From contig NZ_PHOA01000017.1 of assembly GCF_003687455.1 (NCBI RefSeq), positions 1 to 32,031 on the forward strand: a stretch of 32,031 nt of DNA. The letters are read 5' to 3'. Positions 9,240 to 17,375 of this stretch are shown piece after piece. Each line of letters starts with the position of its first letter. Position 1 is the stretch's first letter. Under the pieces are notes generated by a model, which searched no databases, was not told the DNA's origin, and saw nothing but the letters and a program-made list of their open reading frames with translations. Origin of the DNA: Kocuria tytonicola (lineage in GTDB: Bacteria > Actinomycetota > Actinomycetes > Actinomycetales > Micrococcaceae). Position numbers and translations under genes: made by a program.

Positions 9240-9324
9240 GTTTCTCCCCCTCGGCCCCGGTGCACGGCGCGGCGCGCTCGGGTGCACACAGGGGTCCCCA
9301 GATCCCCATCGTGGTTGCACCAGA

Positions 9325-9330
9325 ACTCTA
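9325..9330 (-). promoter_or_regulatory. possible -10 box for the minus-strand polysaccharide run
   Basis: TAGAGT on the minus strand lies about 86 bp before the chain-length gene. No convincing -35 hexamer is seen at 16 to 18 bp. It is offered because TAGNNT boxes recur before other genes in this window. Confidence 0.3.
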
Positions 9331-9429
9331 GCCAGCTTCCCGGGCCGGGACCGCCGGAAATGGTGTGTTCGGGACAAACGTGCCCCCTTGTGTGGACGGA
9401 TTCGGGCGGGTGGGGCCGCCCGGTTTTCC

Positions 9430-9435
9430 TAGACT
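9430..9435 (+). promoter_or_regulatory. possible -10 box for the GT2 gene
   Basis: TAGACT lies 49 bp before the GT2 start codon within the divergent intergenic region 9240-9484. The -35 region is weak. A leader of about 40 bases with a GGGGGG ribosome site would result. Confidence 0.35.
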
Positions 9436-9484
9436 TGTGCGGGTCGCGGAGCACCGCGGCCAGGGGCCGAGCACGGGGGGCAGC

Positions 9485-10522
9485 ATGACACCGGACACCA
9501 CCACGGCAGGCACGGCGGACGCACCGCTCGTGAGCGTGGTCATCGCCGTCTACAACGGCCAGGAGCTCGTGGGGCAGGCGATCAGCAGCGTGCTGCGCCA
9601 GACCCACCCGCGGGTGGAGGTGTTGGTGGTGGACGACGGCTCCACCGACCACACGGCCGAGGTGCTCGCGGGCTACACCACCGTGGAGCGCCCGGGGCGC
9701 ACGGTGCAGGTCCTCACGCAGGAGAACGCGGGCTGCGGTGCCGCCCGCAACCGGGCCCTGGGGCTGGTCTCCGGGGACTTCATCACGTTCCTGGACGCGG
9801 ACGACGAGCTGCTGCCGCACCACCTGGAGACCCTGCTGGCCCGCTACGAGCAGCTGCAGGAGCACCCCGGGCGCGAGCGCACGGTGGTCTACGCCAACGG
9901 CTGGCTGTGCACCCCCTCCGGGATCAACCCCGAGCGAGTGCAGTACCGCGAGCGCATGCCGGGCCCGGAGGAGCAGCGCAGCGTGATCCTGGAGTACAAC
10001 ATCGGCAGCCTGTACGGGCTGTTCCCCCGCAGCTTCTTCGAGGAGGTGGGGGCCTTCGACCCCGAACAGGTGTTCGTGGAGGACTGGGAGCTGTGGCTGC
10101 GCGCCATCTACTCGGGCTGGCGCTTCGACCGCGTGGACCGGGTCACCTCCATCCTGGCGTGGTCCGGCGGGTCCATGCAGTCCCAGCGGGACCGGATGGC
10201 CGCGGGGGAGGAGATGGCGCTGCGCAAGACGCTGGTGCGCTTCGAGAAGGAGCTGAGCCCCGGGGAGCGGGACAAGCTGCTGCGGCGGCTGCGCGAGGGA
10301 TCCCCGCTCGCGGCGGCGTCGGACGCGGAGCAGGCCATGCGGGACGGACGCACCCAGGACGCCCGGCGCCTGCTCGAGACGGCCGCGGCCATGATGCCGA
10401 GCCAGCGGCGGGTCGCGCTCAAGGCGCGGATCGCCCGGCTGCCGGGCGGCATGCGGTGGCTCGTGTCCCGGCAGCGCGCGGTGGACGCCAGCGTGGGGTA
10501 CACGGACGCCATGCGTCGCTGA
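9485..10522 (+). CDS. GT2-family glycosyltransferase
   Basis: A 345-residue inverting GT-A glycosyltransferase. The N-terminal half has VSVVIAVYNGQE, VVDDGSTD with the nucleotide-binding DD at 50-51, NAGCGAARN, and the metal-binding FLDADDE (D104-x-D106). The probable catalytic-base region is VEDWELWLR at about 198-206, placed as in the ED motif of this family. After residue 250 comes a helical, charged tail. The ATG at 9485 follows GGGGGG and places the GT2 fold near the N-terminus; the longer frame is rejected. It diverges from the chain-length/polymerase run and probably works on the same glycan. It appears to be cytoplasmic, with no membrane helix. Confidence 0.9.
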   Translation: MTPDTTTAGTADAPLVSVVIAVYNGQELVGQAISSVLRQTHPRVEVLVVDDGSTDHTAEVLAGYTTVERPGRTVQVLTQENAGCGAARNRALGLVSGDFITFLDADDELLPHHLETLLARYEQLQEHPGRERTVVYANGWLCTPSGINPERVQYRERMPGPEEQRSVILEYNIGSLYGLFPRSFFEEVGAFDPEQVFVEDWELWLRAIYSGWRFDRVDRVTSILAWSGGSMQSQRDRMAAGEEMALRKTLVRFEKELSPGERDKLLRRLREGSPLAAASDAEQAMRDGRTQDARRLLETAAAMMPSQRRVALKARIARLPGGMRWLVSRQRAVDASVGYTDAMRR

Positions 10523-10670
10523 CGCCGCCCGGTACGGGCACGGGGCCGCGCGCGGCGACGACGCCGCCGGGCCACCACCTTGTCCCGGCACGTTCCCCGC
10601 GCACACCGGCACGCACGTCCACCGGCACGGACCTCCACCGGCGCGTCCGGCTCTTCCGCGCTCCCCCACG

Positions 10671-10749
10671 TGGCGTACCCGAGCGCGCGCGTCCCGTCCG
10701 CCACCCACTCCGCCACGTCCTGCGCACTGGCGTACCCGAGCGCGCGCGT
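10671..10749. repeat. 22-bp direct repeat, two copies 57 bp apart
   Basis: Bases 10671-10692 and 10728-10749 are identical and begin TGGCGTACCCGAG. They lie in the 253-bp gap between the GT2 gene and the chelatase gene. The 57-bp period equals 19 codons, and read on the minus strand both copies encode TRALGYA. No start codon or ribosome site makes this a gene, so it may be a tandem duplication or a coding remnant. Near the gap's left end is a 5-bp stem hairpin (10527-10539). Confidence 0.6.
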
Positions 10750-10775
10750 GCGTCCCCGCCGCCGGAGCCGCCACA

Positions 10776-11624
10776 ATGGGATGCGTGAACAGTCCCGCCA
10801 CGCCTCCGCCCGTCCTGCTCGCGTGCGCCCACGGCACGCGTGATCCGCGCGGCCAGCACGCCGTGGCCGCCCTCGTGGCCGCCGTGCGCGACCGGCTGCC
10901 CGGGACCCGGGTGGTGGACACGTGGGTGGACGTCCAGGAGCCGGACCTCGAGGCCCGCACCGCCGAGGTCGCGGAGCACGAGGCCGTGGTGGTGCCGCTG
11001 CTGCTGTCCGCGGGGTACCACGTGTTCGTGGACATGACGCGCGCGGTGGCAGGCTCCCCGCGGCACCGGGTGGCCGCGGCCCTCGGCCCGGACCCGCGCC
11101 TGGCCGCCGTGCTGGCCCGCCGGCTCGCCGAGGCCCTGGACGCCGCCGGTGCGCCACCGCTCACCGCGCGGGACCGCGTGGTCATGGTGGCCGCCGGGTC
11201 CTCCGATCCCCGGGCGGGGCAGGACTGCGAACGGATGGCGCAGCTGCTCTCCGCCGAGCTGGAGCGCCCTGTCAGCGCCGCGTACCTCTCCGCGGCCGCA
11301 CCGTCCCTGCCGGACGCGCTCGCCGCTGCCCGCGCCGAGATTGCGCGCCGTGGCGCCGCCTCCGCCCCGGCTTCCCGGACACGGACGGACACCCCCTCCG
11401 CACCTCTCGGCGCGGTCCCCGGCTCCGGGGATCGCCCGGACGACGCCGCCGGGCGCGTCCTGCTCGCCCCGTACCTGCTGGCGCCGGGCTACTTCCACGG
11501 CCGGGTGCTCGCCGCGGCCGCCGACGTCGCCGCGCAGCCGCTGCTCGTGGCTGACGGGGAGGTCCCGCCGGAGCTCGTGGACCTCGTGGTGGAGCACTAC
11601 CGGGAGGCCGCTGCCTCCGCGTGA
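10776..11624 (+). CDS. CbiX-type sirohydrochlorin chelatase-like protein
   Basis: A 282-residue protein of the CbiX/sirohydrochlorin ferrochelatase type, which inserts iron or cobalt into sirohydrochlorin in siroheme or cobalamin synthesis. The N-terminal half contains LLACAHGTRDPRG, with His19 as a likely metal-binding residue, and VVVPLLLSAGYHVFVDM. A second half repeats the pattern: VVMVAAGSSDPRAG and LLAPYLLAPGYFHGRV, the latter with another His. The halves are joined by a low-complexity stretch (about 200-230). The ATG at 10776 has GGAG eight bases upstream; a GTG nine bases later is an alternative. The gene converges on hemD and overlaps it by 28 bp. hemD makes the precursor uroporphyrinogen III, which supports a role in siroheme; a uroporphyrinogen methyltransferase is not seen here. 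Confidence 0.8.
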   Translation: MGCVNSPATPPPVLLACAHGTRDPRGQHAVAALVAAVRDRLPGTRVVDTWVDVQEPDLEARTAEVAEHEAVVVPLLLSAGYHVFVDMTRAVAGSPRHRVAAALGPDPRLAAVLARRLAEALDAAGAPPLTARDRVVMVAAGSSDPRAGQDCERMAQLLSAELERPVSAAYLSAAAPSLPDALAAARAEIARRGAASAPASRTRTDTPSAPLGAVPGSGDRPDDAAGRVLLAPYLLAPGYFHGRVLAAAADVAAQPLLVADGEVPPELVDLVVEHYREAAASA

Positions 11625-12538
11625 TCGCACACGGCGCGGACCATGGCCCCGAGCCGGAACCGTTGCGGGACCACGGCACCGTCGATCCCGGCCTCCTCCA
11701 GCGGCTGCACGCACACCGGGCCGATGGCCACCGGGGCGCACCGCCCCTCCCGCAGCGCGGCGACCAGCGGGTCGTGGGCACCCAGGGAGCGGGCGGCGTC
11801 GAACAGGGCGTCCACCGCGGGAGCGGCCGTGAACGTCACGTAGTCCACGCGGCCCGCCACGATGCCGTGCACGAGGTCCGCGAGCCGGGAACCCTCGTCC
11901 GCGGACTCCCACCGGTACGGCGCCACCACCCGAACGTCCAGGCCCGCGGCGCGCAGCCGTTCGAGCTGCTCCTCGTCCGTGGTGCCGTGCACCTGCACGG
12001 TCACCGGGCCCACCACCTCCGGGCCCACCACGTGAGGGGCCGCCGCTCCGGGACCCGCCCCCGAGATCGCAGTGGCGGACGTGGCGGTGGCTGCCGCAGT
12101 GCCGGTCTGGCCGGGGGAGAGCTCCGCAGCCAGCAGCCGGTCCACGAGCTCGGAGGTGCGGCCGGAGGCCCCGGTGTACGCGCACGGGATCTCCAGGGCC
12201 TGCAGCTGCCCCTTGGCCTTGGCGCCTCGGGCGAGCACGGTGCTCGCGCGCAGCGCGGCCAGCAGGTCCTCCCGCAGACCGTGCTCCTGGGCCACCGCGA
12301 GCCAGCGCTTCACGCCGTAGCCCGTGGTGACCAGCACGGTGCCCGGCGCGGACGCGATGGTGTCCCGGGCGGCGGCCAGGACGTCGTCGTCCTCGTCAGC
12401 CGGTGCCAGTTTCAGGGCGGGGGCGTACACCACCCGCGCCCCGTGGCGCTCGAACGCTCCACCCTGCTCCTGGGCGCGGCGGTGGGCGGTCACGGCCACG
12501 GTGGTGCCGGACAGGACGGGCTTCAAAGGTGCGCTCAT
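11597..12538 (-). CDS. hemD: uroporphyrinogen-III synthase
   Basis: A 313-residue protein matching HemD, the cytoplasmic enzyme that cyclises hydroxymethylbilane with inversion of ring D to give uroporphyrinogen III. Family features seen are GTTVAVTAHRRAQEQGGAFERHG at the N-terminus (first strand plus helix), VLVTTGYGVKRWL, VQVHGTTDEE, VRVVAPYRWE, and near the end VDYVTFTAAPAVDALFD followed by PVAIGPVCVQPLEEAG. A Thr/Ala/Gly-rich insertion of about 30 residues (SPGQTGTAAATATS onward) separates the two lobes. There is no fused DNA-binding or methyltransferase domain of the kind found in some actinobacterial homologues. The ATG at 12538 is preceded by CTGGAG. Low sequence conservation is normal in HemD; the start and end motifs make the call reasonable. 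Confidence 0.85.
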   Translation of the reverse strand: MSAPLKPVLSGTTVAVTAHRRAQEQGGAFERHGARVVYAPALKLAPADEDDDVLAAARDTIASAPGTVLVTTGYGVKRWLAVAQEHGLREDLLAALRASTVLARGAKAKGQLQALEIPCAYTGASGRTSELVDRLLAAELSPGQTGTAAATATSATAISGAGPGAAAPHVVGPEVVGPVTVQVHGTTDEEQLERLRAAGLDVRVVAPYRWESADEGSRLADLVHGIVAGRVDYVTFTAAPAVDALFDAARSLGAHDPLVAALREGRCAPVAIGPVCVQPLEEAGIDGAVVPQRFRLGAMVRAVCDHAEAAASR

Positions 12539-12556
12539 GGCTCCAGGGTAGGAGCC

Positions 12557-12617
12557 GCCACCAACCGGCGGCCCCGCGGCCCGCACGCAGCGCTGGGTGG
12601 GGCCGCCGGTTGATGGC
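12557..12617. repeat. long inverted repeat upstream of hemD
   Basis: Bases 12557-12575 and 12599-12617 pair over 18 of 19 positions, with 14 consecutive pairs (12562-12575 with 12599-12612), around a 23-base loop. It lies between the divergent hemD and mfd genes, where no terminator is needed for either. It would form a hairpin in a hemD leader or act at DNA level. Confidence 0.75.
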
Positions 12618-12749
12618 CGCCGGGCGGGCCTCGGCACGTCCCGGGGGCCGGGCGCGCGCGGGCTCGGAAAGCGGGGACCCGGAGCGCGGGGGCCCAGCAG
12701 GTGGATCCCCGGGGCGGGGCACCGCGCTGTGCGTGTCCGAGGGCGCGAG

Positions 12750-12755
12750 TAGGCT
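12750..12755 (+). promoter_or_regulatory. possible -10 box for mfd
   Basis: TAGGCTGGGC is the same 10-mer found before the lpdA-like gene at 18789. It would give a leader of about 230 bases containing two hairpins. The -35 region (CTGTGC) is weak. Confidence 0.35.
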
Positions 12756-12988
12756 GGGCGCGATCCGCCCGACCACTGCCCCGAACCGCGCGCCCACCGG
12801 ACCCCGGTGGGCAGGCTCCCGGGAGCCGGGCGGTGGCCCGTCCGCATGTCCGGCGCCCGTGGGTGTCGGCACCGCAGCACCCCCGGGACGGTTGGCCGCA
12901 CCCGGCCACCGCACCGTGGCGATCCCACGCACGTGCCGCCTCGCACCGGCGGCACCCGAACGTCCACGACACCAGGAGCCAGCCACCC

Positions 12989-15900
12989 ATGTCCCTGACC
13001 GGTCTGCTCACCGCGCTCACCGAGGACCGCAGCTTCGCGAACATCCGCACCCAGGCGGCCCGTCCGCTCGCGGAGCGTTCCGCGGAGACGATCATCAGCG
13101 CCACGGACGGGCTGCGCGCCCCCGTGCTCGCGCAGATCGCCGCCGGGATGGCGGACGGCGCCCCCGCGGCGTCGGTGCCGGGGACGGACATCCCCGCGCG
13201 GGGAGCCGGCACCACGGACGACGCCGCCGCCGGGCCCGTCCTGCTGGCCGTCACCGCCACGGGACGCGAGGCCGAGGAGCTGCAGGCCGGCCTGGGCGCC
13301 TATCTGCCGGCGGAGCAGATCGCGAACTTCCCGTCCTGGGAGACCCTGCCGCACGAGCGGCTCTCGCCGCGCTCGGACACCGTGGGCCAGCGGCTGAGCG
13401 TGCTGCGCAGGCTGGAGCGCCGCGACCCTTCCGAGCAGCCGCTGCGCGTGGTCGTGGCCCCGGTGCGCTCGGTGCTGCAGCCCGTGGTGGCGGGACTCGG
13501 CCAGATGGAGCCCGTGACCCTGCGCACCGGGCAGGACTACGACTTCCAGCAGCTCGTGGCGGACCTCGCCGGGGCCGCGTACTCCCGCGTGGACATGGTC
13601 ACCCGCCGCGGTGAGTTCGCGGTGCGCGGCGGCATCGTGGACGTCTTCCCGCCCACCCTGGACCACCCCGTGCGCGCGGAGTTCTTCGGGGACGAGCTGG
13701 ACGAGATGCGGTGGTTCGCCGTGGCGGACCAGCGCACTCTCACCACGGCCGAGCACCCCTCGGTGATCGTGGCCCCGCCGTGCCGCGAGCTGCTCATCAC
13801 CCCGTCCGTGCAGTCCCGCGCCGCCAAGCTCAAGGAGCAGCTGCCAGGCGGACGCGAGATGCTCGAGCGCATTGCCGGTGGCCAGTACGTGGAGGGCATG
13901 GAGTCCCTCGCGCCGCTGCTCGCGGACGAGATGGTCCAGGTCATGTCCCTGCTGCCGGAGGGGTCCATGACCGTGGTGCTGGAGCCCGAGAAGGTGCGGG
14001 CGCGCGCCCACGACCTCGTGGCCACCAACGAGGAGTTCCTGATGGCCGCGTGGGACTCCGCCTCGGGCGGCAGCGACGCACCCCTGGACCTCGACGCCGC
14101 GCTCGACACGGACGACGGCGCGTCCCGCACGCTCTCCTCCGGCTCCTTCCACACCATTGCGCAGGTGCGGGAGCTCGCCCTGGAGCGCTCCGTGGGCTGG
14201 TGGTCCGTGACCGGGCTGAACGTCAACGCGGTGACCACGTCCGAGATCGACGCGGACACCTCCGAGGAGGAGGTGCGCCTGGCGGACACGGACGCGGACA
14301 CGCTCACCGTCGCGGCGCGGGAACCCACCCGGTTCTCGGGTGACGTGGCCGCCGTGCTGGAGTTCCTCGCGCAGCGGATGCGCGAGGAGTGGCGGATCGT
14401 GCTCGTCACGGACGGGCCCGGACCGCTGCAGCGGCTCAGCGAGCTGCTGCACGGCGCGGACATCCCCGCCGCCCGCCACGACTCGATCACGCAGGCCCCG
14501 CAGCCGGGCGTCGTCGAACTCACCACCGCGCGCGCCGGCCGCGGCTTCGCGCTGGACGCCACCCGCACCGCACTGCTCACGGAGGCGGACGTGCTGGGGC
14601 GCTCCACCGCGTACGAGAACCGTGGCGAGCGCAAGCTCCCGCAGCGCCGCAAGCGCAACCAGGTGGACCCGCTCACCCTGCAGAAGGGTGACTACGTGGT
14701 GCACGAGCAGCACGGCATCGGGCAGTTCATCGAGCTCGTGCAGCGGCCCATTGCCGGCGCCATGACGGCCCCCGGCCAGCCCAAGCCGGTGCGCGAGTAC
14801 CTCGTGCTGGAGTATGCGGCCTCCAAGCGCAACGGGCCGAAGGACCGGCTGTTCGTGCCCACGGACCAGCTGGACCAGGTGAGCGCCTACGTGGGTGGGG
14901 AGGCGCCGTCGCTGTCCAAGATGGGCGGTGCGGACTGGAACAAGACCAAGCGCAGCGCCAAGAAGGCCGTCAAGGAGATCGCCAACGAGCTGATCCGGCT
15001 GTACTCCGCGCGCATGGCGTCCAAGGGCCACGCCTTCGGCCCGGACACCCCGTGGCAGCGCGAGCTGGAACAGGCGTTCCCGTACATCGAGACCCCGGAC
15101 CAGCTCACCACGATCGACGAGGTCAAGGCGGACATGGAGCGGCCCATCCCCATGGACCGGCTGATCTCCGGGGACGTGGGCTACGGCAAGACCGAGGTCG
15201 CCGTGCGGGCGGCGTTCAAGGCGGTGCAGGACGGCAAGCAGGTGGCCGTGCTGGTGCCCACCACGCTGCTCGCTCAGCAGCACACGGAGACGTTCGCGGA
15301 GCGCTTCTCCGGCTTCCCCGTGCGCCTGGCCACGCTCTCCCGGTTCCAGAGCGCCAAGGAGTCCAGGGCCACCATGGAGGGGCTGCGCAGCGGCGCGGTG
15401 GACGTGGTGATCGGCACCCACCGGCTGCTGAGCAAGGAGATGCAGTTCAAGAACCTGGGGCTGGTGATCATCGACGAGGAGCAGCGCTTCGGGGTGGAGC
15501 ACAAGGAGAAGCTCAAGGCCATGCGCACGGACGTGGACGTGCTGGCCATGTCCGCCACGCCCATTCCGCGCACCCTGGAGATGTCCATGACGGGCATCCG
15601 GGAGACCTCCACGCTGGCCACCCCGCCCGAGGAGCGCCACCCCGTGCTCACGTACGTGGGGCCCTACACCAACAAGCAGGTCTCCGCGGCCGTGCGGCGC
15701 GAGCTCATGCGCGAGGGCCAGGTGTTCTTCATCCACAACCGGGTCTCCACCATCGAGGCCCGCGCCAAGGAGATCGCGGAGCTGGTGCCGGAGGCGCGGA
15801 TCGCCGTGGCCCACGGGCAGATGGGGGAGTCCCGGCTGGAGCAGATCATCGTGGACTTCTGGGAGAAGAAGTTCGACGTCCTGCTGTGCACCACCATCGT

Positions 15901-16780
15901 GGAGACCGGTCTGGACATCGCCAACGCGAACACGCTGATCGTGGACCACGCGGACCGCTACGGGCTTTCGCAGCTGCACCAGCTGCGCGGTCGCGTCGGA
16001 CGCGGGCGGGAGCGCGCCTACGCCTACTTCCTCTACCCCGTGGAGAAGCCGCTCAGCGAGACCGCCCTGGAACGGCTGAAGGCCGTGGCCGCGCACAACG
16101 AGCTGGGCTCTGGCATGCAGCTGGCCATGAAGGACCTCGAGATCCGCGGCGCGGGCAACCTGCTGGGCGGTGAGCAGTCCGGTCACATCGCGGGCGTGGG
16201 CTTCGACATGTACCTGCGCCTGGTGGGCGAGGCCGTGGCCGAGTACCGCGGGGAGCAGGAGACCGGCCCCGCCGAGATGAAGATCGAGCTGCCCGTCAAC
16301 GCCCACCTCCCGCACGACTACGTGCCCGGCGAGCGGCTGCGCCTGGAGGCCTACCGCACGGTGGCGAACGCCACCACGGAGGAGGCCGTGGCCGAGGCGG
16401 GGGAGGAGCTCACGGACCGCTACGGGCCCATGCCCACCCCGGTGCAGAACCTGCTGGACGTCGCACGCCTGCGCATCAGGGCCCGCGCCGCCGGTCTCAC
16501 GGACGTGGCCACCCAGGGCACCATGATCCGCTTCTCCCCGGCGGAGCTCGCGGAGTCCCGCGAGATGCGGCTCACGCGGCTCTACCCGGGGTCGCAGGTG
16601 CGCCCGGTCCCGGGCACCGAGGAGCGCATGGTGCTGATCCCCAAGCCCAAGACCGCGCGGATCGGCGGCAAGGACCTCGTGGACGGGGACATCCTCGCGT
16701 GGGCCCGGGAGGTGCTGGACGCGGTATTCCCCGTGCTCGAACCTGCCGCCGGGGAGGACGCCGCCGCCGCGCGGGGATAG
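12989..16780 (+). CDS. mfd: transcription-repair coupling factor Mfd
   Basis: A 1263-residue Mfd, slightly longer than the roughly 1150-1200 typical of the family. It removes RNA polymerase stalled at DNA lesions and recruits UvrA. The N-terminal UvrB-like region covers about residues 1-370 (FPSWETLPHERLSPRSDTVG, then RRGEFAVRGGIVDVFP). The RNA polymerase-interacting domain begins near 565 with KGDYVVHEQHGIGQF. The translocase has its Walker A at 728-735 (GDVGYGKT), the DEEQ box at 829-832, SATPIPRTLEMS, HNRV and the QLRGRVGRG motif. The C-terminal domain follows from about 1100. A small Ala/Gly-rich insertion lies near residues 52-82. The ATG at 12989 follows AGGAG at 12973-12977 and gives the family N-terminus SLTGLLTALTED. 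It stands alone, and downstream is the rhamnose-gene relic. Confidence 0.97.
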   Translation: MSLTGLLTALTEDRSFANIRTQAARPLAERSAETIISATDGLRAPVLAQIAAGMADGAPAASVPGTDIPARGAGTTDDAAAGPVLLAVTATGREAEELQAGLGAYLPAEQIANFPSWETLPHERLSPRSDTVGQRLSVLRRLERRDPSEQPLRVVVAPVRSVLQPVVAGLGQMEPVTLRTGQDYDFQQLVADLAGAAYSRVDMVTRRGEFAVRGGIVDVFPPTLDHPVRAEFFGDELDEMRWFAVADQRTLTTAEHPSVIVAPPCRELLITPSVQSRAAKLKEQLPGGREMLERIAGGQYVEGMESLAPLLADEMVQVMSLLPEGSMTVVLEPEKVRARAHDLVATNEEFLMAAWDSASGGSDAPLDLDAALDTDDGASRTLSSGSFHTIAQVRELALERSVGWWSVTGLNVNAVTTSEIDADTSEEEVRLADTDADTLTVAAREPTRFSGDVAAVLEFLAQRMREEWRIVLVTDGPGPLQRLSELLHGADIPAARHDSITQAPQPGVVELTTARAGRGFALDATRTALLTEADVLGRSTAYENRGERKLPQRRKRNQVDPLTLQKGDYVVHEQHGIGQFIELVQRPIAGAMTAPGQPKPVREYLVLEYAASKRNGPKDRLFVPTDQLDQVSAYVGGEAPSLSKMGGADWNKTKRSAKKAVKEIANELIRLYSARMASKGHAFGPDTPWQRELEQAFPYIETPDQLTTIDEVKADMERPIPMDRLISGDVGYGKTEVAVRAAFKAVQDGKQVAVLVPTTLLAQQHTETFAERFSGFPVRLATLSRFQSAKESRATMEGLRSGAVDVVIGTHRLLSKEMQFKNLGLVIIDEEQRFGVEHKEKLKAMRTDVDVLAMSATPIPRTLEMSMTGIRETSTLATPPEERHPVLTYVGPYTNKQVSAAVRRELMREGQVFFIHNRVSTIEARAKEIAELVPEARIAVAHGQMGESRLEQIIVDFWEKKFDVLLCTTIVETGLDIANANTLIVDHADRYGLSQLHQLRGRVGRGRERAYAYFLYPVEKPLSETALERLKAVAAHNELGSGMQLAMKDLEIRGAGNLLGGEQSGHIAGVGFDMYLRLVGEAVAEYRGEQETGPAEMKIELPVNAHLPHDYVPGERLRLEAYRTVANATTEEAVAEAGEELTDRYGPMPTPVQNLLDVARLRIRARAAGLTDVATQGTMIRFSPAELAESREMRLTRLYPGSQVRPVPGTEERMVLIPKPKTARIGGKDLVDGDILAWAREVLDAVFPVLEPAAGEDAAAARG

Positions 16781-16962
16781 TCCCGGCGCGGGTGGTGGGT
16801 CGGGGCCCGCGCACCCCCGGGCACGGTCTGCTCGACCGCCGCCGCGGTGCGACCCCGGGGCCTGTCACGACGCCCATTCGTGGTGCGGCCGTGGTCGGTG
16901 AGCCGTGGGGACCGGGGTGCCGGACCGGGACGTGCTGGCGTCCCGTGCCCCCGGGTGCGGGT

Positions 16963-16983
16963 CCCAGGGTGAAGAACCCTGGG
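16963..16983 (+). terminator. hairpin downstream of mfd
   Basis: An 8-bp perfect stem (16963-16970 with 16976-16983) around the loop GAAGA. It is 183 bases after the mfd stop and has no T-run, so it could be an mfd terminator of the U-less actinobacterial kind or part of the relic that follows. Confidence 0.35.
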
Positions 16984-16984
16984 C

Positions 16985-17200
16985 CCTCTGCTCGTGACCG
17001 GCGGCGCCGGGTTCATCGGCGCCAACTTTCGTGCCCCACGTCCCGCAGTGCACGGACCACACGGTCACGGACGAGGTCTCGGGAGACCTCGCACGGGACG
17101 ATGGACAGCGCCTCACGGACGCCACCGCGGGCCTGCCGGACGCCCCCTTCGTGCAGCACAGCATCTCCTTCGACGGCTCCCGCGGCACCACGCGCGGTGG
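16985..17200 (+). pseudogene. mosaic relic of dTDP-rhamnose genes (rmlB, possibly rmlC)
   Basis: Bases 16988-17029 encode LLVTGGAGFIGANF, the NAD-binding start of dTDP-glucose 4,6-dehydratase (RmlB). One extra base (TTT C instead of TTC) shifts the frame; at +1 the reading continues from 17031 as VPHVPQCTDHTVT, which resembles the next helix and strand of actinobacterial RmlB. Without a break it then runs into TDEVSGDLARDDGQRLTD (17067-17120), which resembles the RmlB catalytic block TDEVYGDL with Tyr changed to Ser, normally some 100 residues later. Next, 17136-17198 reads PDAPFVQHSISFDGSRGTTR, similar to the start of RmlC-type epimerase domains. A stop lies just upstream of the first piece and no start codon is placed correctly. 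The pattern suggests internal deletions joined at short matches. RmlB identity is fairly sure, RmlC tentative; both rest on remembered family motifs. Confidence 0.6.
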
Positions 17201-17322
17201 CCCGTCAGGCAGCCGCGGCGTTCGGCGGGCGGCGCCCCACCAGCCACCCCGAGGGGTAGGCGCGCCGCAGCCCGCCACCGCAGCCCGCTCCGCGGCGTCG
17301 TCGTCCGGACCCGGGGATGCGC

Positions 17323-17360
17323 GAGAGCCCCGCTCGTCACGGGGACGGAGCGGGGCTCTC
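17323..17360 (-). terminator. terminator of the small membrane protein gene
   Basis: A 13-bp perfect stem (17323-17335 with 17348-17360, GAGAGCCCCGCTC) around a 12-base loop begins 15 bases after the stop of the minus-strand gene. It lacks a U-run, as is common in high-GC actinobacteria. Confidence 0.8.
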
Positions 17361-17375
17361 GGGGGAGGGTGCGGA

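Larger units (their letters stand above)
12539..12988. other. 450-bp divergent intergenic region hemD/mfd
   Basis: No gene is seen here. It holds the long inverted repeat at 12557-12617, a TAGGCT box at 12750-12755 that could serve as the mfd -10, and in the presumed mfd leader a 9-bp perfect stem with a 3-base loop (12792-12800 with 12804-12812) immediately followed by a 14-bp self-complementary palindrome (12814-12827). A second, weaker mfd promoter nearer the start cannot be excluded. Confidence 0.5.

Noticed and set aside
10523-10775. Possible tRNA or small RNA gene in the gap
   Set aside because: No cloverleaf, TTCGA loop or CCA-like end could be found.
12539-16315. Minus-strand extension of the hemD frame across mfd
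   Set aside because: The real HemD N-terminus begins at 12538 with a ribosome site; upstream residues are antisense to mfd.
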